Below, in pieces: positions 43,833 through 54,759 of a stretch of DNA of 64,000 nucleotides. The stretch is from positions 18,140,501-18,204,500 of the forward strand of contig JAVHKY010000025.1 in NCBI GenBank assembly GCA_035079385.1. Reading direction: 5' to 3'. Position 1 is the stretch's first letter, and each line of letters opens with the position of its first letter. A program made the translations under genes and the position numbers. The stretch is from Aspidiotus rigidus. Taxonomy: Eukaryota; Arthropoda; Insecta; Hemiptera; Diaspididae. The notes under the pieces are model-generated. The model saw nothing but the letters and a program-made list of their open reading frames with translations, had not been told where the DNA came from and ran no database searches.

Positions 43833-44333
43833 CATTTATGCATGTGTATAAATTTTTTCCCACCTTGTTTTTTCTTTTGTTTGTTTTATTTTGTTTTGTT
43901 TTGTTTTTGTGTTTTTTTTTAATAATTTTTCTCTAGTTGGATGTAATAAAAAAAAAAAAAAAAAAAAAAACTTGAAATTAGTCCTAAATCTCATGAAATT
44001 TCGAAGTCTGCTCATAAATGACTATCAATAACGGAAATTAGTTGATAATCGCTAGTTTGATTTATTATTCTAATAACGATCGAATGAAAAAAATGATTAT
44101 TCGCACGTTATCAGCACATAGGAGCTCAACTTCTTACGATAAAAAATAACAAGATAATGAGAAACATATTTAAATCATAAACCAATTTACGTTATTTTTA
44201 GGACCTTTGACTTTCAATCTACGAAGCTTCATAAAATTTGGTGCCGATACGTCACCTCTTTCTATTCCCACGGTCCTATGTGTCTTTGTGTCAGGGACGA
44301 AGTAGAGCACACCCTTAATTGAAGACCTTTCTG

Positions 44334-44394
44334 TCAATAGGGCGTCCGTCCCATAAGAAATACATCGAGCGGACGCCTTTCTGACAGAAAGGTC
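44334..44394. repeat. 61-bp foldback with nested stems
   Basis: Outer arms GACCTTTCTGTCA and TGACAGAAAGGTC and inner arms GGCGTCCG and CGGACGCC enclose CCCATAAGAAATACATCGAG. Related sequence occurs at 28424-28472. Confidence 0.75.
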
Positions 44395-44589
44395 CTCACT
44401 GGAAAGATCTATAGCTGAAATTTGTGTCGAATGGACTGAGTTATCGTGACGTCATTCGTTTGACAAGAGTACTCATTCTGCAAGAAATCGGTCCAACAAG
44501 CAATTTGGCTCCCACTTGGAGCGTACAGCGCTAGCGTCGAAATGGTTTGAAACACTCCCCTCCCCCGCATAAGTAATGCCTGTAGTGAG

Positions 44590-46327
44590 GTGATTAAAGG
44601 CTTAAAGAGGAAGGTCAGGGAGAAGGGCTTAATCCTTACAAAGGCGGATAAAAGTAACGCCGTAGTGATTATGGAGAAGTCCTCTTATGTATCCAGGGTT
44701 CATGAAGTGCTAGAACAATGTGGCGCTAAGGAAAATAGCCTCTTTTATTTCCCCAGTTTTGTCAAAGAGGTGGGGAACATCATTAATAATTGTAGTGTGA
44801 TCATCAAGAGCCCTTTGACAAAGAAAGCTCTCTTGGAGACTAACCCGGTTCCTCCCCTCCTATATGGATTACCCAAAGTACATAAAAAAATGTACCAATG
44901 CGCCCGGTCGTGTCATTTGTCTCGTCACCAACCTACTTGTTAGCTAAATATATAGATAGATGGTTCAAATCGCGAGTAGATTTTACCTCCCCTCATTCAG
45001 TAAAAAACTCAGGTTCTTTGACGGAGAGGTTGAAGGATATAAGCCTCCCCGAGGAAACGACTTTGTGTTCCTTTGATGTGGTGGGATTATTTCCTCACAT
45101 CCCGAAGGCTGTCGCTATCCAACATATGGGCGGATTGCTTGTAAAAACTGGTGTCCCTCATGAGGAATTGGTGGAATTCTTCGACCTTCTAAGAGTTTGT
45201 TAGACTCCCAATTTTTGTAAATTCGAAGGAAAATTTTTCAAATTCCCAGAAGAAGTGGGGATCCCTATTGGGTCTTCTTTGGGGCTCATTGATATCGGAG
45301 GTATTCATGTCCAGATTTGAAATCGAATTGTTTTCTTCAAGCCAGGTACTTTAAAATTACGTATTTCACTGGCATAGGTACGTAGACGACATATTGTGCG
45401 CGTGGACTGGCCCAGTGGAACTCCTTAGTGAGTTCCTTCCTTACTTAAATGGCCGATATCCTTCCATAAAATTCACTCTGGAAGTTGGCGGCTTACTGTT
45501 AAATTTCTTGGATTTGTCCATATTTATTAGAGATGGCGTCCATGAATTTGGTAGTTATAGAAAAGAAACCTCGATCGATATAACAATCCACGGGTCATCT
45601 TTTTGTCCCGCTGCACACAAGATTGCTACATTCTATAGCTTGATACATCGACTGATTCATATTCCTTTGAGTCAGGATGCTTTCCAGAAGGATTAAGTAC
45701 CTGGCTAGAGTGAACTAAGTTAGAGTGGACATTGACTTAATGGTCCGAAGGAGGCTTACGAGAAAATGTCTCGATTCTACCACCTCCCTCCCTAGGGATT
45801 TGCATAACAGTAGAAAACGTTGGATTAAACTCCCTTACTTGGGCAGGTTTTCGTTGAAGTTGGGCCGGGTACTCGGTCCTTTTGGGTTCCGGCCGGCGTT
45901 TTATAATATGAATACGGTAAAAAGCTTATTTGTGAAATTGAAGGACCCGATTCCTCTAGTCGAGAGAAGTGGAGTATACAGCATAGCTTGCAACGATTGC
46001 CCGGGTATTTATATAGGGATGACCGGGCGTCAGCTTCAAATAAGAATTGAGGAGCATAAAAATGCGTGGGAGAAGGGTAATTTAGGTGAGTTGGCTTTTG
46101 CCGACCATCTACTTGAGAGTGGCCATAAATTCAAGGAGGGTTCTGGTAACGTTCCCCATAGGGAGAACTCATATTTTAAGCGGCTGGTTTTAGAAAATAT
46201 AGAAATCATACGGCACCGGAATAACGAAGACTTCACTGTTTTAAACAGGTTCATTCCTGACGAGGGTCTGATTGAGCGAATATATGAGAATGATTCAAAC
46301 TTCGATGACTCGCTGGTTAAATCATGA
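44590..46327 (+). pseudogene. Penelope-like RT with GIY-YIG endonuclease, degraded
   Basis: In order: KADKSNAVVIMEKSSYV and PPLLYGLPKVHKK (N-terminal RT, 44635-44890), LCSFDVVGLFPHIPKA with the first catalytic Asp (45066-45110), EEVGIPIGSSLGL (45247-45285), RYVDDILCAW with the YVDD catalytic pair (45376-45405), a thumb region with LLLNFLDLSIF, a linker with LPYLGRFSLKLGRVL, and then GVYSIACNDCPGIYIGMTGR, the GIY-YIG nuclease motif, with the catalytic-type Arg in IRIEEH (45970-46060). Stops or shifts occur near 44940, 45203, 45330 and 45696. The 3' 200-codon frame (45725-46327) is intact. PLEs copy themselves by target-primed reverse transcription; this copy cannot. Confidence 0.88.
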
Positions 46328-46612
46328 TCTTCTGGTTAACTCCCTCTGTCTTTGTTGATGTTGGATTCAGTCGCTTTCGTTTACGCTCCGATGATGGTTG
46401 TTTAACTGGAAACGTTTAGCGGCTATTTATAGTGTGGTTCAATATAATTTGTTACACCTTCGGGTTGTACAGTCTTCTTTGTAATAAGAATAACCATAAA
46501 TTGCAAGAACGCATCGATTTGAGTACATGGCTTAATGGGGAAATACAATAGGTTCATCCTTTGCGTTTTATCTCTGTAGCGTGATAGGAGCGCGCTCTAA
46601 CAGGTGTTTGGC

Positions 46613-46770
46613 CCTACATGCGGAGCAAAGATCATCAGGTGACCAATTTATTAAAAAGATGATACAGGAAGATTATTTTATGTTTCAAATCTGTCAGGTT
46701 TTTGCTATCATTCTCTGCCGTATAATTTTTCATGTTTGGCTGCTTAGTAATTTTTGCTCCGCATGTATTT
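46613..46770. repeat. Short inverted repeat, possible small MITE
   Basis: ACATGCGGAGCAAA near 46615 is mirrored by TTTGCTCCGCATGT near 46753, about 125 bases apart, just inside the right boundary of the Penelope-like element. Confidence 0.45.
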
Positions 46771-46879
46771 CTTATGGGAACCAAAATGCTCGTTGGACCG
46801 ATTTCCTGCAGAATGAGTATTCTTGCTAAACAAATTGATCTCAATCGATATTTTTGTTATAACAAATAACTCAGTCCAT

Positions 46880-47640
46880 TGTAGTATGAGACGTACTCTT
46901 TAAAAATCGATCAGTCTAGCAGACCAGACAGGCCGGATTCATGGAGCCAGACGAGTCGAAGTGCGAAATTTGGCCTCAAAACCGCGATTTATGAAAATCT
47001 AAACATTATTATAGGGTTCCTTACTGAATGTTATCGAAAATATGTTACTACATGTATAAATATACCAATCCCAACTTAAATATTTCTTATTCAACTGCAA
47101 ATTTTACACACTAGTGAAAAAAAAGGCCATATTGAACAATTGCGGGTCAAGTAGCGTTTCATCTCGTTGCGTTTCCGTCATGAACGGGAACGCAAGTGAC
47201 GGGAAACGTATCACTTTGTATAAATCTACTGTTTAATTACTTGTAAGATAATTTATATTATTTCTTTGGGAACAGGAGGGCACTCTTTTTCATCTCCTCG
47301 GCCCCTAACTCGTACAATATGAAAAATGACTTCTTCCATTAAATATTTTAGACAGGTGGATATTTTCTTGAAATGCATCTCTAACATCATTTCTTGAGAC
47401 ATTTGGGTAACCATTGGTTATGAGGGTAAGAACACCCGCTGAATCCGAATTTCATTGTTGCCAAGTCAAATTCTGCCTCCTTATGACCAAAATCCAAGAC
47501 GGTGTCCAAAATCATCTCATTTATTTCATTTCTGTTTAAGGTGAAACAGAAGAGTGTAATTTTTTTTTTAATATACATTTTTTTGGGTGCTGGTGTAAGG
47601 AGTTTGAATAAAAATCAAATTAAAAAAAAATATAAACTTA
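46880..47640. other. No gene recognised
   Basis: AT-rich sequence between two Penelope-like elements. A short minus-strand frame at 47387-47578 has no recognisable domain. Confidence 0.5.
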
Positions 47641-47649
47641 AGGCTTGAA

Positions 47650-48510
47650 TGTACGTGACCGGTTTCGAACTGCTACGCGGTTCATCATCAGGTCAACTGA
47701 CGGAAAAAGTGAAAAATAATGAAAGAGAATAAAAAAGCAAAAAAAAAAGTCACAACTGGAATTACAGGATTAGTGAATCACAAACGAGTAATATAAATTA
47801 AAACGAATAAATGTGTTCAGGAAAACAGAGTTTAATTCGTTAAGGACAACGTGATCGGAACGGCCGGACGGCTGTATAGCGTCAAGGGTATATGTCTCCT
47901 CTAGTTGATTCATTCTGGGCCCTTTTTCACAGCAGTGTAAAAAAGAAGATTCAATTTCGTCCTAACAATACTGTTTTTCTTTACAGTGTCGAGCCATAGC
48001 TGAACCGCCAATAATTTCGGGGGAGGGGGAAGATTTTGGTTTAATAAAGCGGTTGTAATCACGTCTGTGCTCTTTGAGTCTCTTGTGGAGGGCTCTACCA
48101 GACTATCCAACATATCTGGAACCACAACTGCGTTTCAGTGAATGAACTCCGGATCTCTCCATAGGTGGATTGGTATCCTTCAAAACGGAAAGGTGCAAAA
48201 CTTTAGTTACAGGGTAGAATCCCGTTTTGTCAACGTAGCGACGAAGCTCACGAGAAAGTTGTTCTGAGGATCGATCCAGAAATGGAAGGCGGATCCATTT
48301 ATCCTTCTTTTCTTGTTGGGTTGACGAAGTTGGTGGCTGTGACACCGACTGCGAACGAGAAAGACCACTTGAATAAGAAGTAGAAAGGCTGTGGAACTCT
48401 AGAGTCCGTCCAGACTCTCTAAGTGTCCTCCGCAGGCTGGTACGCCTGATACGAAGTCGGATATCGACCTTAAGGGAGTTAACCTTGGCAGTGTTCTCGA
48501 TCATATTCAT
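47650..48510 (-). pseudogene. 3' fragment of a second Penelope-like element
   Basis: On the minus strand, KWIRLPFLDRSSEQLSRELR (linker), GFYPVTKVLHLSVLKDTNPP and MERSGVHSLK followed by CGSRYVG match the linker and start of the GIY-YIG domain of Penelope-like elements, and after a frame change RLKEHRRDYNR continues the nuclease. The GIY-YIG signature is decayed. Downstream (47665-47700) the minus strand carries a GATGATGAACC...TTCGAAACCGGTCAC text, a motif typical of PLE 3' ends. The copy belongs to a different lineage from 44433-46877, as the two proteins are clearly diverged. Confidence 0.7.
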
Positions 48511-48519
48511 CTCTATCTC

Positions 48520-49475
48520 CTCCGGGTGTAAAAACTAGGCTACACGGTCCAGAGGAGGATTTCAGGCTGAGCCTCTTCATGTCAAGACTTTCTATCTCAC
48601 TAAGATTTAAGATTAGTCAATTGATTTTCAAGACAAAATACGAGTTGAAGAGTAGCGAGGCGTCATTAATGTACTAACAGGAGAGATTTGAAAAAAGTAC
48701 AAGAATACGAGCACGACAACATCATGGTCAGATAACCCCTTGAAATCTCTAAAAACGAGGGAAGTACAGAGTAGGATCTTATCGAGTATGATTTTTAGTT
48801 GAAATTTTAGAGAAGTAATCCGTTGCAATTGAAGAAGATGTAAGGGCACGTATTTTTGTTTCTCCCATTTTCATATTTTTCCTCGGTTTATGATCTTGAG
48901 ACTAATAAAAATTTAAATCCTCCAATTGTATGTATCGAGAGGGAACTTATTTAGATAATCAAATTTCGGAAAATTTCGACTCTCAAGTTGCATTTTGTAG
49001 TAGGAGGAGGGCTCAACGAATTTTTATTTCCGAGCGAAAAACTTTCCCGCCGTTCTCCTGTCCAAATCTCATGCTGAAGTGTCGTCCATGTCGGTCATTT
49101 CTCCCAAATATGAATTACATGAAATCCAGGTTACCTATTCAATAAAACCTTACCAGGTCTCTACTAACACCTCAAAATTTAGTATTTGCCTCAACGATCA
49201 AAATTTTACCAGCTATACGAGAGGTTGTTTGAAAATTTTCGCCGTTTGCTGTCCTCTGGAGTTTTTTATTCTTTGCCGACCTTCCACTTTTTTCTTTCTA
49301 TCTATTTTTATTAACCTTACGACTTTCGGGTCCTATTTCATTAATGAAGTTAATTGAGGAGCTCCTTTTAGCGGAGATGGAGGAACGCTTGATATTATCG
49401 AAGTGACGTCGTTAGGAGCTTGAACGTCTCAAGAATCAAGAATCAAAATTTCCCCGCATCCCTGAAACTTTTTTT
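48520..49475. other. No gene recognised
   Basis: Contains a weak minisatellite-like patch near 48945-49060 (AATTTCGACTCTCAAG, GTAGGAGGAGG). The short plus-strand frames at 48930-49357 are not supported by any recognised domain. Confidence 0.45.
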
Positions 49476-49479
49476 TTTT

Positions 49480-50830
49480 TTTTTAATTAACGAGCTAGAA
49501 GCTGCTCAAAGGGCTATTAGCTCGGGTTGTTTACAGACTTATCATTTAATCGCTTAATTTATAGTGGTTTAGGTAGAATTATTGTTATATATTAATGTAT
49601 GTTGTGTTGAGTTGTAAGAGTTTGTTGAGGTAGAATAGTTAGATGAGAGAATAGAATTCTGTGAGACGTAAGTATTGTAGTGATAGTGTGACAGTGTCGC
49701 GATCACTTTTAAGAGCTTGTAAGATGGTGGAAGAGACTTGTAGTGAAGAACGAAGGGATTGGAGATGAGAACATGAGAACATAAGATCAGTTGTGAGATT
49801 TTCTTCTCTACAGTATGGGCAAGATAGAGGCGATAATGTATAAGGGTTGATTAAGTGAGAGTGTGTTATGCGAGTGTGACCTACTCTTAGTCTGGTGAGG
49901 ATGACTTCTTCTCTTCGTGAATTTCTATTGGAGCTTGACCAAGGTATAGGGTACTTTTTAATGCGAAGAAGTTTATTGAGAGGTTGAGTTTTCCTAGTTG
50001 AATGCCATTGTTCGATGATGAGAGAGCGGAAGTGATTTTTGTAATCTGAAGCTGGTAGTGGAGATTTATCCGTGATTTTTCTGAGGATGGTGGCTTTTTT
50101 GGCGGCTTTGTCGACGAGATCGTGTTGGTGTAAGTCAATGTGTCCCGGTATCCATATGAATGTCAAGTATAGTTCTTAGTAGATGAATTCTTTGAATGAG
50201 TGGATGTGAGTTGTCAGGGTCTAGTAGTGAATGAAGTGAGGATAATGAGTCAGTGAGAAGTAAAAAGTTACTATTCGGTGAAAATTGAGTGAGGTGAGAA
50301 AGACATGCGAGGATGGCCATGAGTTCATTAGTACAAACCGACGCTATGTTGTGGATTCGATGAGAGACAAGGAGACCATTGACGGAATAAGCGTAGGCAG
50401 CTCTATTCCCAGATTTGGATCCGTCCGTGAAACAGATTGTGTGGTCAGGATATTCCTGTATCATATGATTGATGTGGGTGACGTAGGTAGATTTGTTTTG
50501 ACTGGGGATTTGGGTAATATCAAGTCGAAGGGAAGGTTCGTTGTAAGTCCAAGGAGGGGAGAGTGTAAATATATGGCTGCAAGGGGTGAACTAAAAAGGG
50601 TTTGTTAAGAGATTGCTCGAGACGGAAACGGACTTGTTTGTTAACCGCGGCGATGAGAGATGGTTAGTTTTTGAAGGGAAGATTGTGTCGTAGATCGGTA
50701 GGTTTGGGAATTGAGAGATTGAGATCAAAATATTAGAAGTCAGGATGAGTCTGCGATATGGGAGAGGTGGTTCAGCTGCGTCTGCGCTCAGGCTAAGTCT
50801 GGGGCTGGTACGGAAAGCATCCAGTGCCAT
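49480..50830 (-). mobile_element. Non-LTR retrotransposon 3' fragment (RNase H region)
   Basis: Minus-strand pieces, 5' to 3': an inter-domain segment with LPYRRLILTSNILISIS (50830-50591); RNase H start ICFTDGSKSGNRAAYAYS, CTNELMAILACLSHL and LLTDSLSSLHSLLD (50464-50135); then, in another frame, FIWIPGHIDLHQHDLVDKAA (50166 onward) and a C-terminal domain with RREEVILTRLRVGHTRITHS and CPYCREENLTTDLMFSC ending at 49639. The 3' end near 49480 has an A tract (T run on the plus strand) after CGAGCTAGAAGCTGCTCAA. It is the same family as 63195-64000. At least two frameshifts; RT domain absent. Confidence 0.85.
49639..50166 (-). pseudogene. RNase H C-terminal and zinc-binding tail of the non-LTR element
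   Basis: A 175-codon frame beginning TFIWIPGHIDLHQHDLVD, the final RNase H strand and helix, followed by the arginine-rich RLRVGHTRITHSHLIN and a CPYC...C motif. It aligns throughout with the open frame at 63378-63998 (for example IPWS, RREEV(I/V)LTRLR(V/I)GHTR, LDYLRQTQFYS versus LQYLRLTEFYS). Confidence 0.85.
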
Positions 50831-51215
50831 TCTAAGAGAATGGGTTTGGATAGGATCTAAACTTTTGAGAATTGATTTGGAAGCTAGATTGTAGACGGGA
50901 GCACCATGGTCTAAACGTGAAACTTGATGGTCGACGTCATATCAAATCCCCTTCTTCTTCCTCCTCTTTGAAAATTTTCTAAGCCATGCGTCTCCAGGTC
51001 AATGAAACGGGGAAAAGTATGTGAAAGTGGAAAAATGAGGAAATTTCCGTGCGGACGACGGACGCCGAATATTTTCGAATAACCTCTCATAAATAAGGTT
51101 CACTATCAGAGTTGGACTGATGGGCTGGAAGTATGAGGAGATGAGGTGGGAAATTTTCGCTGAGGGGCTGAAAGTATAAGAAGAGGTGAGATTTGGAAAT
51201 TAAATGATCGGCTAT

Positions 51216-51600
51216 TTAGACTGGTAAATTTTTTAGAAAAATGTCTTGCTAGAAGCATTTTGTGTAACAATTGAGTAAACGATGGTTCTAGAATGTTTTG
51301 AACCGGCTGAATACAGAAATCGTTGTTACTTTTTGAATTGACCCCCGGAAGGGCCTGAAAAGGGGGGAAAGGGATAAAAAATTCAGTTTTTCTCAGTTTC
51401 TGCGGAAAGTACGCGTTCGAGGGGAAAAATACCTCAGTAAAAAAATATTCCACACAAAATTTCCTATCAAATAAGATTCATACATTTTAGGCTAGCACGT
51501 CAGTGTTGCCAGAGAGGAGAGCGCAAATATGATATGAACATGAAAATACTTATTTTATCATTATTTTAGCCGAACACATACGCGGTTCTGAGGTGATATA
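51216..51600. repeat. 385-bp inverted repeat, left arm
   Basis: This segment is the reverse complement of 54365-54754 with roughly one difference per ten bases judged by eye. Landmarks shared: AGACTGGTAAATTTT, AAGCATTTTGTGTAACAATT, TTGAATTGACCCCCGGAAGG, TTCAGTTTTTCTCAGTTTCT, CAGTGTTGCCAGAGAGGAGA and ACGCGGTTCTGAGGTGATAT. Both arms give similar short MEYFFT...FPQKLRKTEFF frames, so the pair may be two copies of one element. Confidence 0.85.
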
Positions 51601-51610
51601 CAGTGTACTG

Positions 51611-52795
51611 CTCTTGCCTCCGGGGGCAAGAGCCCCTATGTAATTGCAAAAAAAAAAAAAAAAAAAGTTCTCACCGGAAAGATGTGTTGTGGCGGAAAAA
51701 TGTGTTGTGACGTCACTAAAGTAATACATACATTCTGTGTTACTCGAGATTTTATTTTTGCATAGCAATTTCCAAATTTCAGGTCACTCAAGATATACAT
51801 TCTCTGTCTCTTGAGATTTTATTTTTGCCTGGCAAATTTTATTTCTCGGACATTCTTCGTCAAGAGTGACCAAGATGACCAAGATAGTCTTCGAACATCA
51901 ATATTGATGTTAATGTATATCGTTTGATTAATACTGCACGTATTACATATTCTGTGTCACCTATGATTTCATTTTTGCGTAGCATTTTTCAAATTTCTGT
52001 ACAGTCTTTAAGGGTATGCTCTACCTAGTCACTCACACACAGAAAATACACGTGTATCACACAAAATGGAGTGTTGCGGGTAGTGATTTTTGCCCACATA
52101 TAACATATCGAATAATGTACAAAATGATTCGGAACGTGGTGTAATTTATTCTTGAAGTTGAGGAAAATACGGCTAATTAGTTGACAGATCGCGAAATATT
52201 CTGAATGATCTCCAGGAAACGTTTAAACTTACGTCTGAAGGGGCCGTCTTCGAATCGTTTAATTTCAATTAATGAACAAAATTAGTTCGTGTGAACCAAT
52301 TAGCCGTATTTTCCTAAGTTTTGTCTACATAAATACGAAGTTTCAAGATATTTCATGCTTTATTTAATCAGTTATCTCGGGGCAAAAATCGCAACATGTG
52401 ATACATATTTTGTGTGTGTCTACGTGTGAGTGACTAGGTAGAGCATACCCTTAAGGAAGTTTCTTTTCTCGATACTTCCTTAATCATAATACCTACCGTA
52501 TACTAATAAAGTCTCTAATATTCCAGATCAGAGTGGAACAAAGATACAGATCTCTTGATTTCCATACCTTGACATAGAAAAAATCAAGATCTCTTGAGCT
52601 CTACACCTTGGTAGGAAAAGAAGCTCCAGATCTCTTGAAAAAAAAAATAAAAAATAAATTTCCGTCACGTAACAGTCAGTTAGAAAAAAAACCAAGAGGT
52701 TTGGATACTAAGGCGCATGGCGACTCAGTCTTGTTTTTTTCCCTTTTTTTTTTGCAATTGCATAGGGGCTCTAGCCTTGCCACAGGCAAGGGCCC
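51611..52795. mobile_element. TIR element with hairpin ends, interrupted by a TTAA insertion
   Basis: The left end CTCTTGCCTCCGGGGGCAAG is a hairpin followed by AGCCCCTATGTAATTGCAAA; the right end is the inverse, TTTGCAATTGCATAGGGGCT followed by the CTTGCCACAGGCAAG hairpin. Inside it a 439-bp element has inserted (52012-52450). A shorter, uninterrupted relative is at 61871-62400. TGACGTCA occurs at 51708. No coding frame of note. Confidence 0.75.
52012..52450. mobile_element. 439-bp TTAA-inserting TIR element (piggyBac-like target)
   Basis: Ends are GGGTATGCTCTACCTAGTCA at the left and GACTAGGTAGAGCATACCC at the right, with similarity continuing inwards for about 80 bases (including TTTTTGCCC). 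TTAA flanks both sides (52008-52011 and 52451-52454). The relative of the host element at 61871-62400 lacks this segment at the equivalent point (about 62145), which supports a clean insertion. It encodes no transposase. A degraded copy of the same terminus appears at 40887 (TTAAGGGCAGGTTCTACCTA). Confidence 0.88.
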
Positions 52796-53383
52796 CAAAA
52801 ATGAAGTTCATAGGTTTTGTTCCTCTGATGATATAGGAAGTAACCTAAAAAACGTCAGGCCTTCTCTCTTTTTTAATTTTAATCTGTGGACAGCAGAGCT
52901 GTTAAAGTCTAATAAAATAACTTACAAAACAGAATTGGTAAGCAAGCAAACTCCCTATGCATCACTTTTGCTAACTGCTTACTTGGTTATTGCTTACTTA
53001 CCTCTCCTGTTCTGTAATCTAATATAAAAAATTTTTGTATTACTTGACTGTAATTAGAATTTTACAATCAAAGTTTTAAGGTAGGTTGCATGTGCGTCTG
53101 TGTGTGAGAGCAAAATCTCGGGTACAATTTGTAATTATAGTCACACTTGTTTTTCTATGAGTACAACTTTCTCTGTAGGGTGCAATATTTCTTACAGTGT
53201 TATTTATAATGACTACAGGGCTCTTCATACTTGTTTGCCTCATTACCCTAGAACAGAACCATCTTAAGTCTAATGTCCAATAATTTATATTAAATTATTC
53301 CGTCATAAGACCAATGTAGATGGAGACTGGGAAAATATTGCGGATGTTATTTTGACATACAGGTTCAAAAAAAAAAATTAGAA

Positions 53384-53856
53384 GCCATTGCAGACGTTGC
53401 AATGGCAGCGGGGAACCCGCAATTCCTTAACTCGACCTCTCAGGTGGTGTGGAACTGAGTTGATAATCTTGTCATATAATTCAAATCGAAATTATCATTC
53501 TACATTCCCTCCTATCATATATAGCTCGAGAGTCGAAATTCTTCTAAGTCCCCCTTCTATCATATATAGCTCGGAAGTCACAATTCTTCCAAGTCCCCCT
53601 CCTATCATATATAGTTCGAGGCTCGAAATTCTTCTAAGTCCCCCTCCTATCATATATAGCTCGAAAGTCACGATTCTTCCAAGTCTTCCTCCTATCATAT
53701 ATATCTCAAGACTTGAAATTCTTCTAAGTCCCCCTCCTATCATATATAGCTCGAGACTCGAAATTCTTCTAAGTCCCGTAACCTACCCTAACCTGCGGAC
53801 GCGGACGTTTTCTGAGGATGTAATGTCCTAACAAAATGGATAGCGGGTTCCCCGCT
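53384..53856. mobile_element. Hairpin-capped minisatellite element, copy 2 (inverted)
   Basis: The layout is that of 15369-15984 in reverse: hairpin GCCATTGCA/TGCAATGGC (53384-53406), AGCGGGGAACCCGC (53407-53420), unique text with CAGGTGGTGTGGAACTGAG, about six reverse 45-bp units (53505-53778) with CCTCCTATCATATATAGCTC, then CCTAACCTGCGGACGCGGAC and the terminal hairpin AGCGGGTTCCCCGCT (53842-53856). The unique parts are almost identical to copy 1 but the minisatellite has fewer units. The outer 35-bp TIRs of copy 1 are absent. Confidence 0.8.
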
Positions 53857-53995
53857 AAAAATTCAAATTTTGGGCCCTTATAAAGATAGATACTTGAAAA
53901 AATTTTCTTCTTGATATCCTATAACAATAACAACGTTATGAGGTAGTTGTTATTTGCAAGGTGGGGTTACAGTCTATAAAAAAATAGAAGCTCAA

Positions 53996-54140
53996 TACAA
54001 ACAAAATTCAGGACAAAGGCTTTTCTGCTGAAATTTGTTCCTTGCGGGGCGAGGGGTTTAGGGGTGGTGAACGTTTACAGTATGTACAGACTACCACAAG
54101 GAACAAATAAAGAACCTTTCTCCTGAATTTTGTTTGTAAT
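53996..54140. mobile_element. Short foldback element
   Basis: ACAAACAAAATTCAGGACAA at the left is mirrored by CTCCTGAATTTTGTTTGTA at the right, and inside these ATTTGTTCCTTGCGG is mirrored by CAAGGAACAAAT. Confidence 0.65.
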
Positions 54141-54364
54141 AAAGTATAATATTCAGAAAAATCGATTACGAAGTTTCTTGGCAATTTTTAATGATTGAAA
54201 CGCATTTCAATGAAAAATAGTTATTTTATGGAAATTGCAAGAATTATATTATTAAGCTTGAATTATTATTCTTCATAACTGGGAGCACTGGTTGAGAGTG
54301 AAGAAGGTCATAATTGCGGTAATTTTGGTATAATTCATAATTTCTATTCCAAATGTGTGCAGTT

Positions 54365-54754
54365 TATATCACCTCAGAACCGCGTATGTGTTTGGCTAAA
54401 ATAATGATAAAGTAAGTATTTTCATGTTCATGTTATATTTGCGCTCTCCTCTCTGGCAACACTGACGCGCTAGCCTAAGATGTAAGAATCTTATCCGATA
54501 AGAAATTTGGTGTGGAATATTTTTTTACCAAGGTATTTTTCTCCTCATACGCACACTTTCCGCAGAAACTGAGAAAAACTGAATTTTTTACCCCTTTCCC
54601 CCCCCTTTTCAGGTCCTTCCGGGGGTCAATTCAAAAAGTAACAACAATTTTTGTATTGAGCGGGTCCGAAACATTCAAGAACCATTGTTTACTCAATTGT
54701 TACACAAAATGCTTCTAGCAAGTCGTTTTTCTATAAAATTTACCAGTCTAATTA
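54365..54754. repeat. 385-bp inverted repeat, right arm
   Basis: Reverse complement of 51216-51600. The 2.8 kb between the arms holds the TIR element 51611-52795 and the hairpin-capped element 53384-53856. Confidence 0.85.
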
Positions 54755-54759
54755 CTTCG

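Larger units (their letters stand above)
40967..43970 (+). mobile_element. 5'-truncated non-LTR retrotransposon (RT + RNase H)
   Basis: Order of parts: RT fingers with IIAIPKKNSSKLRPIAL (41120-41170), RT palm with YLGLPQGFPLSPTLFN and LADDIILFS (41523-41655), the RT thumb and connection (42135-42566), RNase H with HIDGSKDHQ, FHAEQMAIFQALS and WIPSHAGIFNNEIVDVLAE (42750-43085), then a Cys/His segment CPLHPDNPS...HYLFEC (43369-43430). RT followed by RNase H is the layout of I/R1/LOA-type elements. Frames are broken near 41295, 41830, 42567 and 42950, and no endonuclease is present, so the copy is dead. The 3' end has T-rich low-complexity sequence (43794-43828) and an A tail near 43950-43969. 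Confidence 0.85.
44433..46877 (+). mobile_element. Penelope-like element bounded by inverted repeats
   Basis: The element carries a PLE-type RT and GIY-YIG endonuclease (44590-46327). It is framed by inverted repeats: 44433-44515 (GGACTGAGTTAT, AGTACTCATTCTGCAAG and AAATCGGTCCAACAAGC) is the diverged reverse complement of 46775-46877 (GCTCGTTGGACCGATTT, CTGCAGAATGAGTATTC, ATAACTCAGTCC). Inverted terminal copies are known for Penelope elements. TGACGTCA lies in the left arm at 44447. The element is inactivated by several stops and frameshifts. Confidence 0.8.

Noticed and set aside
47165..47215. Possible short palindromic element around CGTTTCCGTCATGAACGGGAA
   Set aside because: The inverted similarity is short and imperfect and could arise by chance; no duplication or second copy was seen.
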